From Amycolatopsis sp. A133 (GTDB lineage: Bacteria > Actinomycetota > Actinomycetes > Mycobacteriales > Pseudonocardiaceae): a DNA stretch of 64,000 bases. Shown piece by piece: positions 1 through 8,660 of this stretch. Both the position numbers and the translations under genes were made by a program. The DNA lies in contig NZ_JAVHJU010000009.1 in NCBI RefSeq assembly GCF_031082405.1, positions 62,001-126,000 of the forward strand, written 5' to 3'. Within the stretch, counting starts at the first letter, position 1; each line of letters begins with the position of its first letter. Under the pieces are notes generated by a model. That model ran no database searches, was not told the DNA's origin, and saw only the letters and a program-made list of their open reading frames with translations.

Positions 1-1407
1 CCGGCGAAGGACCCGGCCACCGCCGCGGCGATCTCCTACGACGACCGGATGACGCCGTTCAGCCTGGTCAACTACCGCGAGCTGGACACGGTCACCCAGG
101 AGTGGCAGGACCTGGCGGCGCGCACCGCGAAGATCGCGGCGCGGATCCCGGCGGCGTACCGGGACGCCTTCTACGAACTCGTGCAGTACGAAGTCCAGGC
201 GACGGCGAACCTGTACGCGCTGCGGCGCGCCGAGTTCACCAACCTGCTCCACGCGGCCCAGGGCCGGGCTTCGGCCAACACGCTGGCCGCCGTTACCGAG
301 GCCCGGTTCGCCGACGACCTGGCGCTGGCGGAGAAGTACAACACCGGCATCGCGGGCGGGAAGTGGAAGGGCTTCCAGACCCAGCCGCACATCGACTACG
401 GCGACGTCGAGCGCTACGGCCCGAACGCGCCCTGGCAGCAGCCGGAGAAGGACAACGTCGCCCTGCCGGACGTCATCTTCCCGGCGGTGAAACGGATCGA
501 GCTGCCCGCCGCGGCTTCGCTGGGTGTCGCCGTCGACGGGTCGGAACAGTGGTGGCCGGCGGCGCCGGGACGTCCGGTGCTGCCGGAGTTCAGTCCCCAC
601 CAGAGTGCGCCGCCGCAGTACATCGACGTCTTCAACCGCGGGCGGGCCCCGTTCCGCTGCACCGTCTCGACGGGTGCGCCGTGGGTGCTGGTCGAGCCGC
701 GCGGCGGCCGGGTCACCGAGGAGCTGCGGATGACCGTGCGGATCGACTGGGCCAGGGCGCCGAAGGGCACCACGACGGTCCCGATCACGGTGTCGGGCGC
801 GGGCGGTTCGGTGGTGGTGGACGCCGTCGTCCGCCAACCGGACCTGCCCCCGTCGTGGCGGCGCGGGTTCGTCGAGGCCGGCGGGTACGTGTCGATGGAG
901 GCCGAGCACTGCTCCGCCAACGTCGGCGCGGGCGAGGTGGCGTGGCGCCGGATCCCGGACATCGGCCGGACCGGGGCGGGCATGACCCCGTTCCCGGTGA
1001 CGGCGGCGAGCAGGCAGCCGGGCGCGGGACCCCGCCTGGAGTACCGGATGACGCTGTTCACAACGGGTCCGGTGACGGTGTGGGCGTTCTTGTCCCCGCG
1101 CAGCAACGTGCTGACGGGTGAGGGACTGCGCTACGCGGTGTCGTTCGACGACGCGGAGCCGCAGGTCGTGAACATCACGACGGCGACGGGCGCGGACGAC
1201 ACGTCCATGAACCGCCAGTGGGAGCGGACCACTTCGGACAACGTGAACCTGACGTCGACGCGGCACGTGATCGCCGGCGCGGGCCCGCACGTGCTGAAGT
1301 TCTGGATGGTCGACCCGGCGGTGATCGTGCAGAAGCTGGTGGTCGACACCGGGGGACTGCGGGCGAGTTACCTGGGCCCGCCGGAGAGCATGCGGTGGCC
1401 GTGGTGA
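1..1407 (+). CDS. GH115 family alpha-glucuronidase, C-terminal part (5' end outside window)
   Basis: The frame is open from base 1, so this is the 3' part of a longer gene; about 468 residues are visible, while GH115 enzymes are usually 800-1000. After a helical segment comes a beta-sandwich region, then a C-terminal module with the pattern AEHCSAN, the WRRIPDIGRTG stretch and a final PPESMRWPW, typical of the GH115 C-terminal domain. GH115 enzymes remove (4-O-methyl)-glucuronic acid side chains from xylan. The neighbouring LacI regulator and GH10 xylanase support a xylan role. The catalytic barrel and any signal peptide lie upstream, so secretion cannot be judged. The family call rests on remembered motif patterns. 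Confidence 0.75.
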   Translation, partial: PAKDPATAAAISYDDRMTPFSLVNYRELDTVTQEWQDLAARTAKIAARIPAAYRDAFYELVQYEVQATANLYALRRAEFTNLLHAAQGRASANTLAAVTEARFADDLALAEKYNTGIAGGKWKGFQTQPHIDYGDVERYGPNAPWQQPEKDNVALPDVIFPAVKRIELPAAASLGVAVDGSEQWWPAAPGRPVLPEFSPHQSAPPQYIDVFNRGRAPFRCTVSTGAPWVLVEPRGGRVTEELRMTVRIDWARAPKGTTTVPITVSGAGGSVVVDAVVRQPDLPPSWRRGFVEAGGYVSMEAEHCSANVGAGEVAWRRIPDIGRTGAGMTPFPVTAASRQPGAGPRLEYRMTLFTTGPVTVWAFLSPRSNVLTGEGLRYAVSFDDAEPQVVNITTATGADDTSMNRQWERTTSDNVNLTSTRHVIAGAGPHVLKFWMVDPAVIVQKLVVDTGGLRASYLGPPESMRWPW

Positions 1408-1583
1408 GCGGCGGTCCGGGCTGCCTGCCGGTCGGGAATCGACAACGGCGGTCTACAGCCGAACCATCGAGGGCCACCGGAGCGGACACAGTGGTCGTGG
1501 TCGAACGTCAGGGGCTTTCCGCGGGGCGAGCCCGCTGGCCGGCGCCGCGCCCGCCGGCCGGGGTTCGGCCCCGATCTTCGGCC

Positions 1584-2654
1584 TTACCTCGCTCCGCCGG
1601 TGAGGACCCGGTAGCCCTGGTGGGCCGGGGCCGCCGTGCTGTGGCGGACCACCAAGCTCGTGGCCAGCTCGAGGCGGTGGCTCTCCGGGTCCACGCCGCG
1701 GGCCAGGGAAATCGCCAGCCGGGCGCCGGCCGCCGCCATCTCCTGCAGGGGCTGGCGGACCGTGGTCAGCTCCGGGGTGAGCCAGCGGGCGATCGGCAGG
1801 TCGTCGAAGCCCACCACGCTCAGGTCGTCCGGGATGCGCAGACCCGCGTCGCGCGCCGCCTCGTAAACGCCGAGCGCCTGCAGGTCGCTGCCGGCGAACA
1901 CCGCCGTCGGCCGGTCCGGGAGGGTGAGCAGTGAAGCCAGTTCACGGTAGCCGGCCCGGACGTGGAAGTCGCCGCGGCGCACCAGTGCCGGATCGAAGGC
2001 CAGCCCGGCCGTCTCCAGCGCCGTGCGGTAACCGTCGATCCGGGCCCGGCTGCACAGCACCCCCTCCGGCCCGCCGATCATCGCGATCCGGCGGTGGCCC
2101 AGCTCCACGAGGTGCCGGGTGGCCGTCAGCCCGCCCTGCCAGTTCGTGGCCCCGATCGAGGGCGTCTCCGGCCCGGGCGCACCGGCCGGGTCGACCACGA
2201 CCAGCGGGATGTCGCGGGCCCGGAGCTTCGCCAGCTGCCCGCCGGTGAAGTCCGAGCACACCGAAACGATGCCGACCGGCCGCCGGGCGAGCACACTCTC
2301 CAGCCAGCTCTGCCCGGGCGTGTGCCGGCCGGAAGATTCCGCGAGCACGACAGCCATTCCGTTTTCGCGGGCGACGTACTCGACGCCGCGGATGATTTCA
2401 AGGGCCCAGGTGCTTTCGAGTTCGTGGAACATCAGCTCCAGCAGCCGGGAACGGCGGGAACGTTCGTCGGCACGTCGTCTGTACCCATATTTCCCGATGA
2501 CCGCTTCGACGCGGGCTCGGGTGGTTTCGGCGACGTCGGGACGACCGTTCAGCACTTTCGAAACTGTCGGGACGGAGACACCGGTCTCGGCGGCGATCCG
2601 GGCGATGGTCACCCGGGACTCGGACGGCTCGAGCTCGTCAGACTTCGTTGTCAT
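1584..2654 (-). CDS. LacI-family transcriptional regulator, probable xylan-utilisation repressor
   Basis: A 356-residue protein with a classic LacI N-terminal helix-turn-helix at about residues 15-60 (IARIAAETGVSVPTVSKVLNG, then a hinge helix), followed by a periplasmic-binding-protein-like sugar-binding domain ending near FDDLPIARWLTPELTTVRQP. It is divergent from the GH10 xylanase with 80 bp between the start codons. That gap carries three GAAAC elements, one forming GAAA-C-TTTC, resembling xylanase operators of actinomycete LacI proteins. The likely inducer is a xylo-oligosaccharide (inference). It probably represses both itself and the xylanase. Confidence 0.9.
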   Translation of the reverse strand: MTTKSDELEPSESRVTIARIAAETGVSVPTVSKVLNGRPDVAETTRARVEAVIGKYGYRRRADERSRRSRLLELMFHELESTWALEIIRGVEYVARENGMAVVLAESSGRHTPGQSWLESVLARRPVGIVSVCSDFTGGQLAKLRARDIPLVVVDPAGAPGPETPSIGATNWQGGLTATRHLVELGHRRIAMIGGPEGVLCSRARIDGYRTALETAGLAFDPALVRRGDFHVRAGYRELASLLTLPDRPTAVFAGSDLQALGVYEAARDAGLRIPDDLSVVGFDDLPIARWLTPELTTVRQPLQEMAAAGARLAISLARGVDPESHRLELATSLVVRHSTAAPAHQGYRVLTGGAR

Positions 2655-2674
2655 GACGGAGATTCTAGGTCATC

Positions 2675-2705
2675 GAAACCTGATTTGAAACGGTTGGAAA
2701 CTTTC
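2675..2705. promoter_or_regulatory. Probable LacI operator region between lacI-type gene and xylanase
   Basis: Three GAAAC elements occur at 2675-2679, 2687-2691 and 2697-2701; the last is part of the inverted repeat GAAA-C-TTTC (2697-2705). Operators of the form CGAAANTTTCG are known for xylan-responsive LacI regulators in Streptomyces. The site lies between the two divergent genes, 30 bp before the xylanase ATG. Binding is inferred. Confidence 0.55.
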
Positions 2706-2734
2706 GGAGCACCATTGTCTCGCGGAGGGTGAAC

Positions 2735-3751
2735 ATGTCGGGAAGAATTCCTAAGAAACGCGCCCTGATGGCGGTTGCGGCCGTCATGGGGATTGCCGTG
2801 TGGCAGGCGCCTGCGGCTTCTGCGTCGGTGCCGCTGCAATACACCACGAACCGTTACGTCGGCAGCGCGGTCGCTGCGCAGTACCTGGCTTCGGAAACCG
2901 ATTACCGGGCGGTGCTCACCCGGGAATTCGACAACGTGACGCCCGAAAACGAGATGAAGTGGGCCACGGTCGAAGCCGTGCGCGGCCAGTACGACTGGTC
3001 GGGCGCGGACGCGATCGTCCGGTACGCGCAGACGCACCACAAGACCGTCCGCGGCCACACGCTGGTCTGGCACTCGCAGCTGCCGGACTGGGTCGCCGCG
3101 CTGCCCGCCGACGAGCTCCGGCGGGTCCTGCGTGACCACATCATGACGGAAGTGAAGCGGTACAAGGGGAAGATCCGCGCCTGGGACGTCGTCAACGAGA
3201 TCTTCAACGAGGACGGCACCCGGCGTGACACGGTCTTCCACCAGAAGCTCGGGGACGGCTTCGTGGCCGACGTCTTCCGCTGGGCGCACGCGGCCGACCC
3301 GGCGGCGAAGCTGTACATCAACGACTACAACATCGAAGGGATCAACCCGAAGAGCGACGCGGTGTACGACCTGGTGAAGACGCTGCGGCGGCAGGGCGTG
3401 CCGATCAGCGGCGTCGGCATCCAGGGGCACCTGTCGATCCAATACGGCTTCCCCGGCCAGTACCGCGAAAACCTGGCCCGCTTCGCCAGGCTCGGTGTGG
3501 AGACCGCGGTCACCGAGGCCGACGTCCGGATCCCGACCCCGCCGGACGCGGCCAAGCTCGCCACCCAGGCCGACTACTTCGGCCGGCTGTGGGACGGCTG
3601 CCACGCCGTCCGCAAGTGCGTCGAGTTCACGACCTGGGGCTTCACGGACCGGCACTCGTGGGTCCCGGACGTCTTCCCGGGCGAAGGGGCAGCCTGCCTC
3701 TTCGACGAGAACCTGCGGCCGAAGCCGGCCTACTTCCGCCTCAACCCCTGA
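2735..3751 (+). CDS. Secreted GH10 endo-1,4-beta-xylanase
   Basis: A 338-residue single-domain GH10 enzyme. A basic N-terminus (GRIPKKR) and hydrophobic stretch ending AASAS form a signal peptide of about 30 residues. Catalytic residues are visible: acid/base Glu155 in WDVVNEI and nucleophile Glu261 in TEADVR, plus the family motifs NEMKW and GHTLVWHSQLP. No carbohydrate-binding module follows. Start choice: GGAGG at 2724-2728 abuts an upstream GTG at 2729 but sits 6 nt before the ATG at 2735, so the ATG is preferred. It cleaves xylan backbones outside the cell, complementing the GH115 enzyme. The 3' end overlaps the convergent deacetylase gene by 11 bp. Confidence 0.93.
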   Translation: MSGRIPKKRALMAVAAVMGIAVWQAPAASASVPLQYTTNRYVGSAVAAQYLASETDYRAVLTREFDNVTPENEMKWATVEAVRGQYDWSGADAIVRYAQTHHKTVRGHTLVWHSQLPDWVAALPADELRRVLRDHIMTEVKRYKGKIRAWDVVNEIFNEDGTRRDTVFHQKLGDGFVADVFRWAHAADPAAKLYINDYNIEGINPKSDAVYDLVKTLRRQGVPISGVGIQGHLSIQYGFPGQYRENLARFARLGVETAVTEADVRIPTPPDAAKLATQADYFGRLWDGCHAVRKCVEFTTWGFTDRHSWVPDVFPGEGAACLFDENLRPKPAYFRLNP

Positions 3752-4283
3752 CCGGACCGGGACGCAGCCCGCGGGCGGTGAGCGCGGCGAGGATGCGGGG
3801 GACCGCGTCGAGCGTGGCCGGGCGGCCTTCGTGCATCAGCACGGTGCCGCCCGGCTGTGCCTGCCCGGCCGCGGCGACGATCTCGTCCGCGGAACAGCCC
3901 GCCCAGTCGCGCGTGTCGACGCTCCACAGCACCTCGGTGAGCCCGTGCGCCGCCAGCGTCCGGGCGACCGAGGGGTCCGTGTCCCCGTAGGGCGGCCGGA
4001 ACAGGGCCGGCCGGATGCCGGTCAGCCGGGTCAGGAGGTCCTGCGTGCGCCGGACCTCCTGGTCGATGCCGGCCACCGTCAGCGTGGTCAGCTGCGGGTG
4101 GGTCCACGTGTGGTTCCCGATCGTGTGGCCCGCCGCGGCGATCGCCCGGACCAGGTCCGGGTGCGCCGCGGCGTGCTCGCCCCACAGGAAGAACGTCGCC
4201 CGCGTGGTACCGAGCGCGGCCAGCAGCGCCGGGGTCGTCTCGGGGTACGGGCCGTCGTCGAACGTCAGTGCGACCGTGTCCAT
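3741..4283 (-). CDS. CE4 polysaccharide deacetylase (NodB homology)
   Basis: A compact 180-residue NodB domain with all five CE4 motifs: TFDDGP (metal-binding Asp), HTWTHP (metal His pair), RPPYGD, DTRDW and LMHEG. Such enzymes remove N- or O-acetyl groups from chitin, peptidoglycan or acetylxylan. Location beside a xylanase makes acetylxylan possible, but the protein starts directly with the catalytic motif and has no signal peptide. It may therefore act inside the cell on imported oligosaccharides, or the true start may lie further upstream. It converges on and overlaps the xylanase gene end. Confidence 0.88.
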   Translation of the reverse strand: MDTVALTFDDGPYPETTPALLAALGTTRATFFLWGEHAAAHPDLVRAIAAAGHTIGNHTWTHPQLTTLTVAGIDQEVRRTQDLLTRLTGIRPALFRPPYGDTDPSVARTLAAHGLTEVLWSVDTRDWAGCSADEIVAAAGQAQPGGTVLMHEGRPATLDAVPRILAALTARGLRPGPVRG

Positions 4284-4344
4284 CGGTCCAAGATCACCCG
4301 GCGCTACCGCGAGGGCAAGGACTTTCGGGCTCTTTCGCCAGCGG

Positions 4345-5277
4345 TCAGCGCGCCAGCGCGGCCAGCCGCTTCGCCGTCGGCCAGCGCACGTTCCACGCCC
4401 AGCCCAGCTTCTCGAACACCCAGATCACCCGGGCGGAGATGTCGAGCTGGCCGCGCAGCACGCCGTGGCGGGCCGACGTCGGGTCCGCGTGGTGGGTGTT
4501 GTGCCAGGACTCGCCCATCGACAGGATGGCCAGCGGCCAGAAGTTGGCCGAGCGGTCGCGGCTGGCGAACGGGCGCTCGCCGATCATGTGGCAGATCGAG
4601 TTCACCGACCACGTCACGTGGTGCTGGAAGGAGATCCGGGCCAGGCCCGCCCACAGGAACGCGGTCAGCGCACCCCACCACGACATGGTGATCAAGCCGC
4701 CGAGCAGCGGCGGGAGCAGCAGGCTCACCACCACCCACAGCGGGAAGAGCCGGTCGACGACGCGCAGGTCGCGGTCGGCGGCCAGGTCGGGGGCGAACCG
4801 GTCGACGTTGGTCTTGTCGCGGCCGAAGAGCCAGCCCATGTGGGCGTGCCAGAAGCCACGGGCCAGTGCCACCGGGGAGGTGCCGAACAGCCACGGCGAG
4901 TGCGGGTCGCCGTCCCGGTCGGAGAAGGCGTGGTGCCGGCGGTGGTCGGCGACCCAGCCGATCACCGGCCCCTGCGCCGCGAGGCCGCCGGCGATGGCCA
5001 GCGCGATCCGCAGGGCCCGCTTCGCGCGGAACGCGCCGTGGGTGAAGTAGCGGTGGTACCCCACGGTGACCCCGAGCGTCGACACCACGAAGAACGCGCC
5101 GCCGATCGCGAGGTCGAGCCAGCTGACGCCCCACCCCCAGAACACCGGGACGGCGGCGGCGAGGGCGAGGAAGGGGAGGAGCAGGAACGTGCGGATGGTG
5201 ATGAGCTCGGGGATCGTCTGCTTGCCCGAGAGCACGGGCTTCGGAGCCGGAGGGGCTGCCTTCACGGAGGCGGTCAT
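4345..5277 (-). CDS. Membrane fatty acid desaturase (acyl-CoA delta-9 type)
   Basis: A 310-residue membrane desaturase with the three histidine boxes that bind the di-iron centre: HRYFTH, HRRHH and HNTHH. Hydrophobic segments occur near residues 25-70 and 155-200. The ATG at 5277 is preferred over an in-frame upstream ATG at 5346 because GAGAAG lies just ahead and the upstream extension is Arg/Pro-rich. It introduces a cis double bond, probably at C9, into stearoyl/palmitoyl chains. It lies close to a tmsAB-like pair whose substrate is a delta-9 unsaturated phospholipid acyl chain, so it may supply that substrate (inference). Confidence 0.9.
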   Translation of the reverse strand: MTASVKAAPPAPKPVLSGKQTIPELITIRTFLLLPFLALAAAVPVFWGWGVSWLDLAIGGAFFVVSTLGVTVGYHRYFTHGAFRAKRALRIALAIAGGLAAQGPVIGWVADHRRHHAFSDRDGDPHSPWLFGTSPVALARGFWHAHMGWLFGRDKTNVDRFAPDLAADRDLRVVDRLFPLWVVVSLLLPPLLGGLITMSWWGALTAFLWAGLARISFQHHVTWSVNSICHMIGERPFASRDRSANFWPLAILSMGESWHNTHHADPTSARHGVLRGQLDISARVIWVFEKLGWAWNVRWPTAKRLAALAR

Positions 5278-5549
5278 GCACTTCTCGATTCGAGGTCTAC
5301 GCCGCGCCGGGCCGAGCCGGGCGCGGGAGGCCGGGGGCGGGAACACCCGGCGAGTCTGCGGTCTGGAGGTGGCCGGGCGGGTCGCCGCTCCTGCCGGCGA
5401 TCGGCCTCGGGGCCACGGTGCGAGAGTGAGACCGGCCGGACGCCGGCATACGGGGGGGTGCTCTCGCTCCTGTCCGGTTCCACGTTACCGGACTGTTGTG
5501 AATCCGCAGTGTGGATGTGAAGCGGGGTGACGTGAAGCGGCGAACGAGT
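5278..5549. other. Gene-free stretch upstream of the desaturase
   Basis: About 270 bp between the desaturase start and the cold-shock terminator. No credible coding region was recognised: the open frames here are arginine/proline-rich and lack ribosome-binding sites. It presumably holds the desaturase promoter and leader, but no clear -10/-35 pair could be assigned. Confidence 0.5.
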
Positions 5550-5583
5550 AAGGCCCCCGCCCCCCGGGAGGGGCGAGGGCCTT
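5550..5583 (-). terminator. Rho-independent-type terminator of the cold-shock gene
   Basis: A strong GC hairpin: AAGGCCC on the left pairs with GGGCCTT on the right, with CGCCCC/GGGGCG completing the stem around a short CCGGGA loop. It starts about 15 bp after the cold-shock stop codon on the minus strand. Only a weak T-run follows, as is common in actinomycetes. Confidence 0.8.
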
Positions 5584-5598
5584 AGGGTGCCTCGTGGC

Positions 5599-5802
5599 TC
5601 AGATGACGCTGACGCGCTGGGCCTGCGGGCCCTTCTGGCCCTGGCCGATTTCGAACTCCACACGCTGACCCTCGTCGAGCGACTTGAAGCCGCTGCCCTG
5701 GATCTCGGAGTAGTGGACGAACACGTCCGGGCCCCCGCCGTCCTGCGCGATGAAGCCGAAGCCCTTTTCGCCGTTGAACCACTTGACACTGCCCTGAGCC
5801 AT
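5599..5802 (-). CDS. cspA: Cold-shock protein (CspA family)
   Basis: A 67-residue single cold-shock domain of standard length. RNP1 (KGFGFI) and RNP2 (VFVHYS) are intact, after the usual N-terminus [11 protein letters not shown]. It binds single-stranded RNA/DNA as an RNA chaperone. The gene is monocistronic: it has its own hairpin terminator downstream and about 100 bp of leader upstream. The name cspA is used generically; actinomycetes carry several paralogues. Confidence 0.95.
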   Translation of the reverse strand: MAQGSVKWFNGEKGFGFIAQDGGGPDVFVHYSEIQGSGFKSLDEGQRVEFEIGQGQKGPQAQRVSVI

Positions 5803-5870
5803 GCTAATACCTACTCTTTGTTAGTGAGCCTGGATGCCCCGTTCGGACGTCCGGTCTCAAGACCATTATC
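5803..5870 (-). promoter_or_regulatory. Leader and candidate -10 of the cold-shock gene
   Basis: On the minus strand a GATAAT hexamer (plus positions 5865-5870) could serve as -10, giving a leader of roughly 60 nt. The leader includes the 10-bp palindrome CGGACGTCCG (5844-5853), which could fold. Long structured leaders are typical of cold-shock genes. No good -35 was found. Confidence 0.4.
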
Positions 5871-5902
5871 CCATCACCGGGCCGAAGAGGCCACCCCGGC
5901 GG

Positions 5903-7168
5903 TCAAACTCCCCAATCGGGCCGCAGCGGCATGCCCATCCCGCCCTCGCTGTCGGTCCGGACGCCCAGGATGTGGTGCAGTTCGATCTCGCGCCGTTCGA
6001 AGGCGAGCCGGCAGGCCGCCAGGTAGAGGGCCCACACCCGGCTGCGCCCGGCACCGGCCTCGGCGACCGCCTCGTCCCAGTGTTCGTCCAGGTTGGCGCA
6101 CCACCCGGCCAGCGTCTTCGCGTAGTGCTCGCGGAAGTTCTCCGAGTGACGCACCTCCAGCCCGGCGTCGTGCATGGCGGTCATCAGCTCACCGGGTGCC
6201 TCGAGTTCGCCGTCCGGGAAGACGTAGCGGTCGATGAACCCGCGCGAGCGGTGCGCGACGCTCGTGTCCGGGTTGGTGATGCAGTGGTTGAGCAGCCGTC
6301 CGTGCGCCTTGAGCTTGCCGGCCAGGAAGCGGAAGTAGCCGGGGACGTTGCGGGCCCCGATGTGCTCGGTCAGGCCGATCGAGGAGATCGCGTCGAACCC
6401 GGTCTCGGTGACGTCCCGGTAGTCTTGGTGGCGGATTTCGGCGCGGTCGGCGATCCCCAGCGCGACGATGTTCTTCTGCCCCCACTGGGCCTGCTCGCGG
6501 GAGAGGGTGACACCGATGGCCTCGACGCCGTAGTGCCGGACGGCGTGGGCGACCATCCCGCCCCAGCCGCAGCCGACGTCGAGCAGCCGCATGCCCGGCT
6601 TGAGGCCGAGCTTCTTGCAGACCAGGTCGAACTTGTGCGCCTGCGCCTCCTCCAGCGTGGCCCCCTCGTGCGGGAACACCGCGCAGGTGTAGGCCATCGA
6701 CGGGCCGAGGACCAGCTCGTAGAACCGGTTGGACACGTCGTAGTGGCTGGCGATGGCCTCGCTGTCCCGCGCCTTCGAATGCCGCAGCGCGGTCATCCCG
6801 CGCCGGAACCGGCTCGGGTGCTCCTCGGCCGGCGGCTTGACCACCCGCAGGTGGCGCGGGCCGAGCTTGCGCAGCAGCCACAGCCGGTCGGCCGGGGTGA
6901 GCTGGTCGACCTGGGTCGACAGGGCGTGCAACGCCGTGTAGAGGTCGCCGGTGACGTCGAGTGCGCCGGCGACGTACGCGCGGGCGAGGCCGAGGTCGCC
7001 GGGGGAGGACATCAGGTAGTCCAGCGCCAGCGGTGAGCGCACTTCGATGGCCACCGGCGCGTCGGCCGGGCCGCTGCGGCTGCCGTCGTAGGCGGTGATG
7101 GACACCTCGGCACGGGGGCCGAGCAACCGCTCGAAGACGGTGCCGACGGTGATGCTTTCCTGGGTCAC
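5903..7168 (-). CDS. tmsB: SAM-dependent fatty-acyl methyltransferase, CFA-synthase family (TmsB/BfaB-like)
   Basis: A 421-residue class I methyltransferase of the cyclopropane-fatty-acid-synthase superfamily. The SAM motif LLDVGCGWGGM is intact, preceded by the family signature ASHYDVSNRFYELVLGPSMAYTCA; LTEHIG and the C-terminal NFREHYAKTL follow. GTG at 7168 is chosen because AAAGGA lies 6 nt upstream. Eleven bases upstream is an FAD-linked oxidoreductase. This order and pairing matches the tmsA-tmsB (bfaA-bfaB) genes of actinobacteria. There the methyltransferase converts oleoyl-phospholipid to a 10-methylene acyl chain, which the FAD partner reduces to 10-methyl (tuberculostearate type). 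Alternative: a true cyclopropane synthase. The pair favours 10-methylation. Confidence 0.82.
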   Translation of the reverse strand: MTQESITVGTVFERLLGPRAEVSITAYDGSRSGPADAPVAIEVRSPLALDYLMSSPGDLGLARAYVAGALDVTGDLYTALHALSTQVDQLTPADRLWLLRKLGPRHLRVVKPPAEEHPSRFRRGMTALRHSKARDSEAIASHYDVSNRFYELVLGPSMAYTCAVFPHEGATLEEAQAHKFDLVCKKLGLKPGMRLLDVGCGWGGMVAHAVRHYGVEAIGVTLSREQAQWGQKNIVALGIADRAEIRHQDYRDVTETGFDAISSIGLTEHIGARNVPGYFRFLAGKLKAHGRLLNHCITNPDTSVAHRSRGFIDRYVFPDGELEAPGELMTAMHDAGLEVRHSENFREHYAKTLAGWCANLDEHWDEAVAEAGAGRSRVWALYLAACRLAFERREIELHHILGVRTDSEGGMGMPLRPDWGV

Positions 7169-7179
7169 GTTCGTTCCTT

Positions 7180-8631
7180 TCACCGGCGGCGGACGCATTT
7201 TTCGTAGAGGCCGAGCAGCCGCTCGCGCGGGTCGTAGGTCCGCTTGAGCTCCTGGTAGGCGTCGCCGTTGTAGAGCCGCCAGAACTCTTCCTCGGTGTAG
7301 AAGCTGTCGGAGTAGAGCGACTTGTGGCCGCCGAGCCGGGTGACCTCCGCCTCGATCATCCGGTTGTGCACGCCGTCGCGCTCGCCGGGGTCGAGTGGGA
7401 CGGACGACCAGAACCCGAAGTTGACGTACAGCTCTTCGGGGTCCAGCTCGTAGAGCGGCCAGCGGACGCCACCGGGCCGCTGCCGCAGCGGGCAGATCCA
7501 GACCGGGCTGATCGGGATCTCCCGCTCGAAGAACTCGAGGAACTCCGCCGCCCGGGCGAGCGGGACCTCGATGTCCTGCACGATCGTCTCCTCCGGCGGC
7601 AGGCGCCGGAGCTTCAGCAGCCGCTCGGCGATCCGGAACCGGCGGTCGAGCGCGACGGCCTTCCAGTAGACCGAGGACCGCAGGAACCGGCGGCCGAGCA
7701 GCAGCCGGGGCAGCCGGTGCTGGACGCCGAACGCGCGGGAGCACCAGAACCAGTCGGTGTCCCAGCGCCAGAGGTAGTCGCGGACGGTCAGGTGGTCGGT
7801 TTCGCGCCGCTGGATGGAGCGGTAGTAGATGTCCAGCCAGGTGTAGTCGCTCGTCGCCGGCGCGGTGTCGGTGAACGCCGCGAGCGTCAGGTACAGCTCG
7901 TCCGGGCCGAAGACCGTGCCGTCGACGAAGTCGTGTTCGCCGCTCTCGCAGGCTTCGCGCAGGGCGCCGAAGTAGGTGTCCCGGTCGTGGAAGCGGACGT
8001 GCCGGAGCTCGACGAACGGTTTGACCGGTTCCAGCAGGATCTTCAGCCGCAGTGCGTAGCCGAGGGTCCCGTAGGAGTTGGGGAAGCCGTGGAACAGGTC
8101 GCGGTGCTCGTTGTCCGGTGTCGCGACGACGATCCGGCCGTCCCCGGTGAGCACCTCGAGCTCCAGCACCGACTCGTGCGGCATTCCGTTGCGGAAGGAC
8201 GAGGACTCGATGCCGAGCCCGGTCACCGCGCCGCCGAGCGTGATGGTCTTCAGCTGCGGCACGACCAGCGGCATCAGCCCGTGCGGCAGCGTGGCGTCGA
8301 CGAGCTGCTCGTAGGTCACCATCCCTTCGACGTCGGCGGTGCGGGCCCCGGGGTCGACGTGCAGCACGTGGGTGAAGCCGGAGACGTCCAGCCCGGGGTG
8401 CTTCGCGGCGGCCCGGGACCGGAAGAGGTTGGAGGTGCGCTTCGCGAGCCGGACGGTCGCTTCGCCGGCGATCGCGGTGAGCTGCCGCCTCAGGGCGTCG
8501 ACGCGGGTTTCGTGCTCGGGGAAAGCCGGGCCCGGACGGGCTTCGGGCACCCCGGCCTGATCGATGGTCACGCCCTGATCCTGCCTCACCGGAGCCGCTC
8601 GTGGCTCGCCGGACGTCGTGAAATGACTCAT
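7180..8631 (-). CDS. tmsA: FAD-linked oxidoreductase, TmsA/BfaA-like (10-methylene acyl reductase)
   Basis: A 483-residue protein with an FAD-binding PCMH/BBE-type domain: residues about 90-210 contain VVPQLKTITLGGAVTGLGIES and HGFPNSYGTLGYALRLKILL. A DIMINUTO-like C-terminal half carries LYVNFGFWSSVPL and FYTEEEFWRLYNG. It is transcribed just ahead of the methyltransferase. In the known actinobacterial pair this enzyme reduces the 10-methylene intermediate to the 10-methyl branched chain using NADPH/FAD. The start is uncertain: ATG at 8631 has a weak ribosome-binding site, whereas GTG at 8571 (residue 21) has AGGA 7 nt upstream. Confidence 0.8.
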   Translation of the reverse strand: MSHFTTSGEPRAAPVRQDQGVTIDQAGVPEARPGPAFPEHETRVDALRRQLTAIAGEATVRLAKRTSNLFRSRAAAKHPGLDVSGFTHVLHVDPGARTADVEGMVTYEQLVDATLPHGLMPLVVPQLKTITLGGAVTGLGIESSSFRNGMPHESVLELEVLTGDGRIVVATPDNEHRDLFHGFPNSYGTLGYALRLKILLEPVKPFVELRHVRFHDRDTYFGALREACESGEHDFVDGTVFGPDELYLTLAAFTDTAPATSDYTWLDIYYRSIQRRETDHLTVRDYLWRWDTDWFWCSRAFGVQHRLPRLLLGRRFLRSSVYWKAVALDRRFRIAERLLKLRRLPPEETIVQDIEVPLARAAEFLEFFEREIPISPVWICPLRQRPGGVRWPLYELDPEELYVNFGFWSSVPLDPGERDGVHNRMIEAEVTRLGGHKSLYSDSFYTEEEFWRLYNGDAYQELKRTYDPRERLLGLYEKCVRRR

Positions 8632-8660
8632 TCACGTAAGTGTTCCGGCGCCGTGGCGGC

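Noticed and set aside
1408-1583. Possible small gene between GH115 and lacI
   Set aside because: Only frames extending from antisense shadows; no ribosome-binding site, no recognisable motif. GC-rich inverted repeats near 1540-1570 could be a terminator but are too weak to call.
2729-2734. GTG start for the xylanase
   Set aside because: The Shine-Dalgarno sequence abuts it with no spacing; ATG at 2735 has a 6-nt spacer.
5903-8635. One 910-residue frame covering both methyltransferase and the FAD gene region
   Set aside because: Only the part below 7168 is the methyltransferase; above that it runs out of frame across the FAD oxidoreductase and is arginine-rich.
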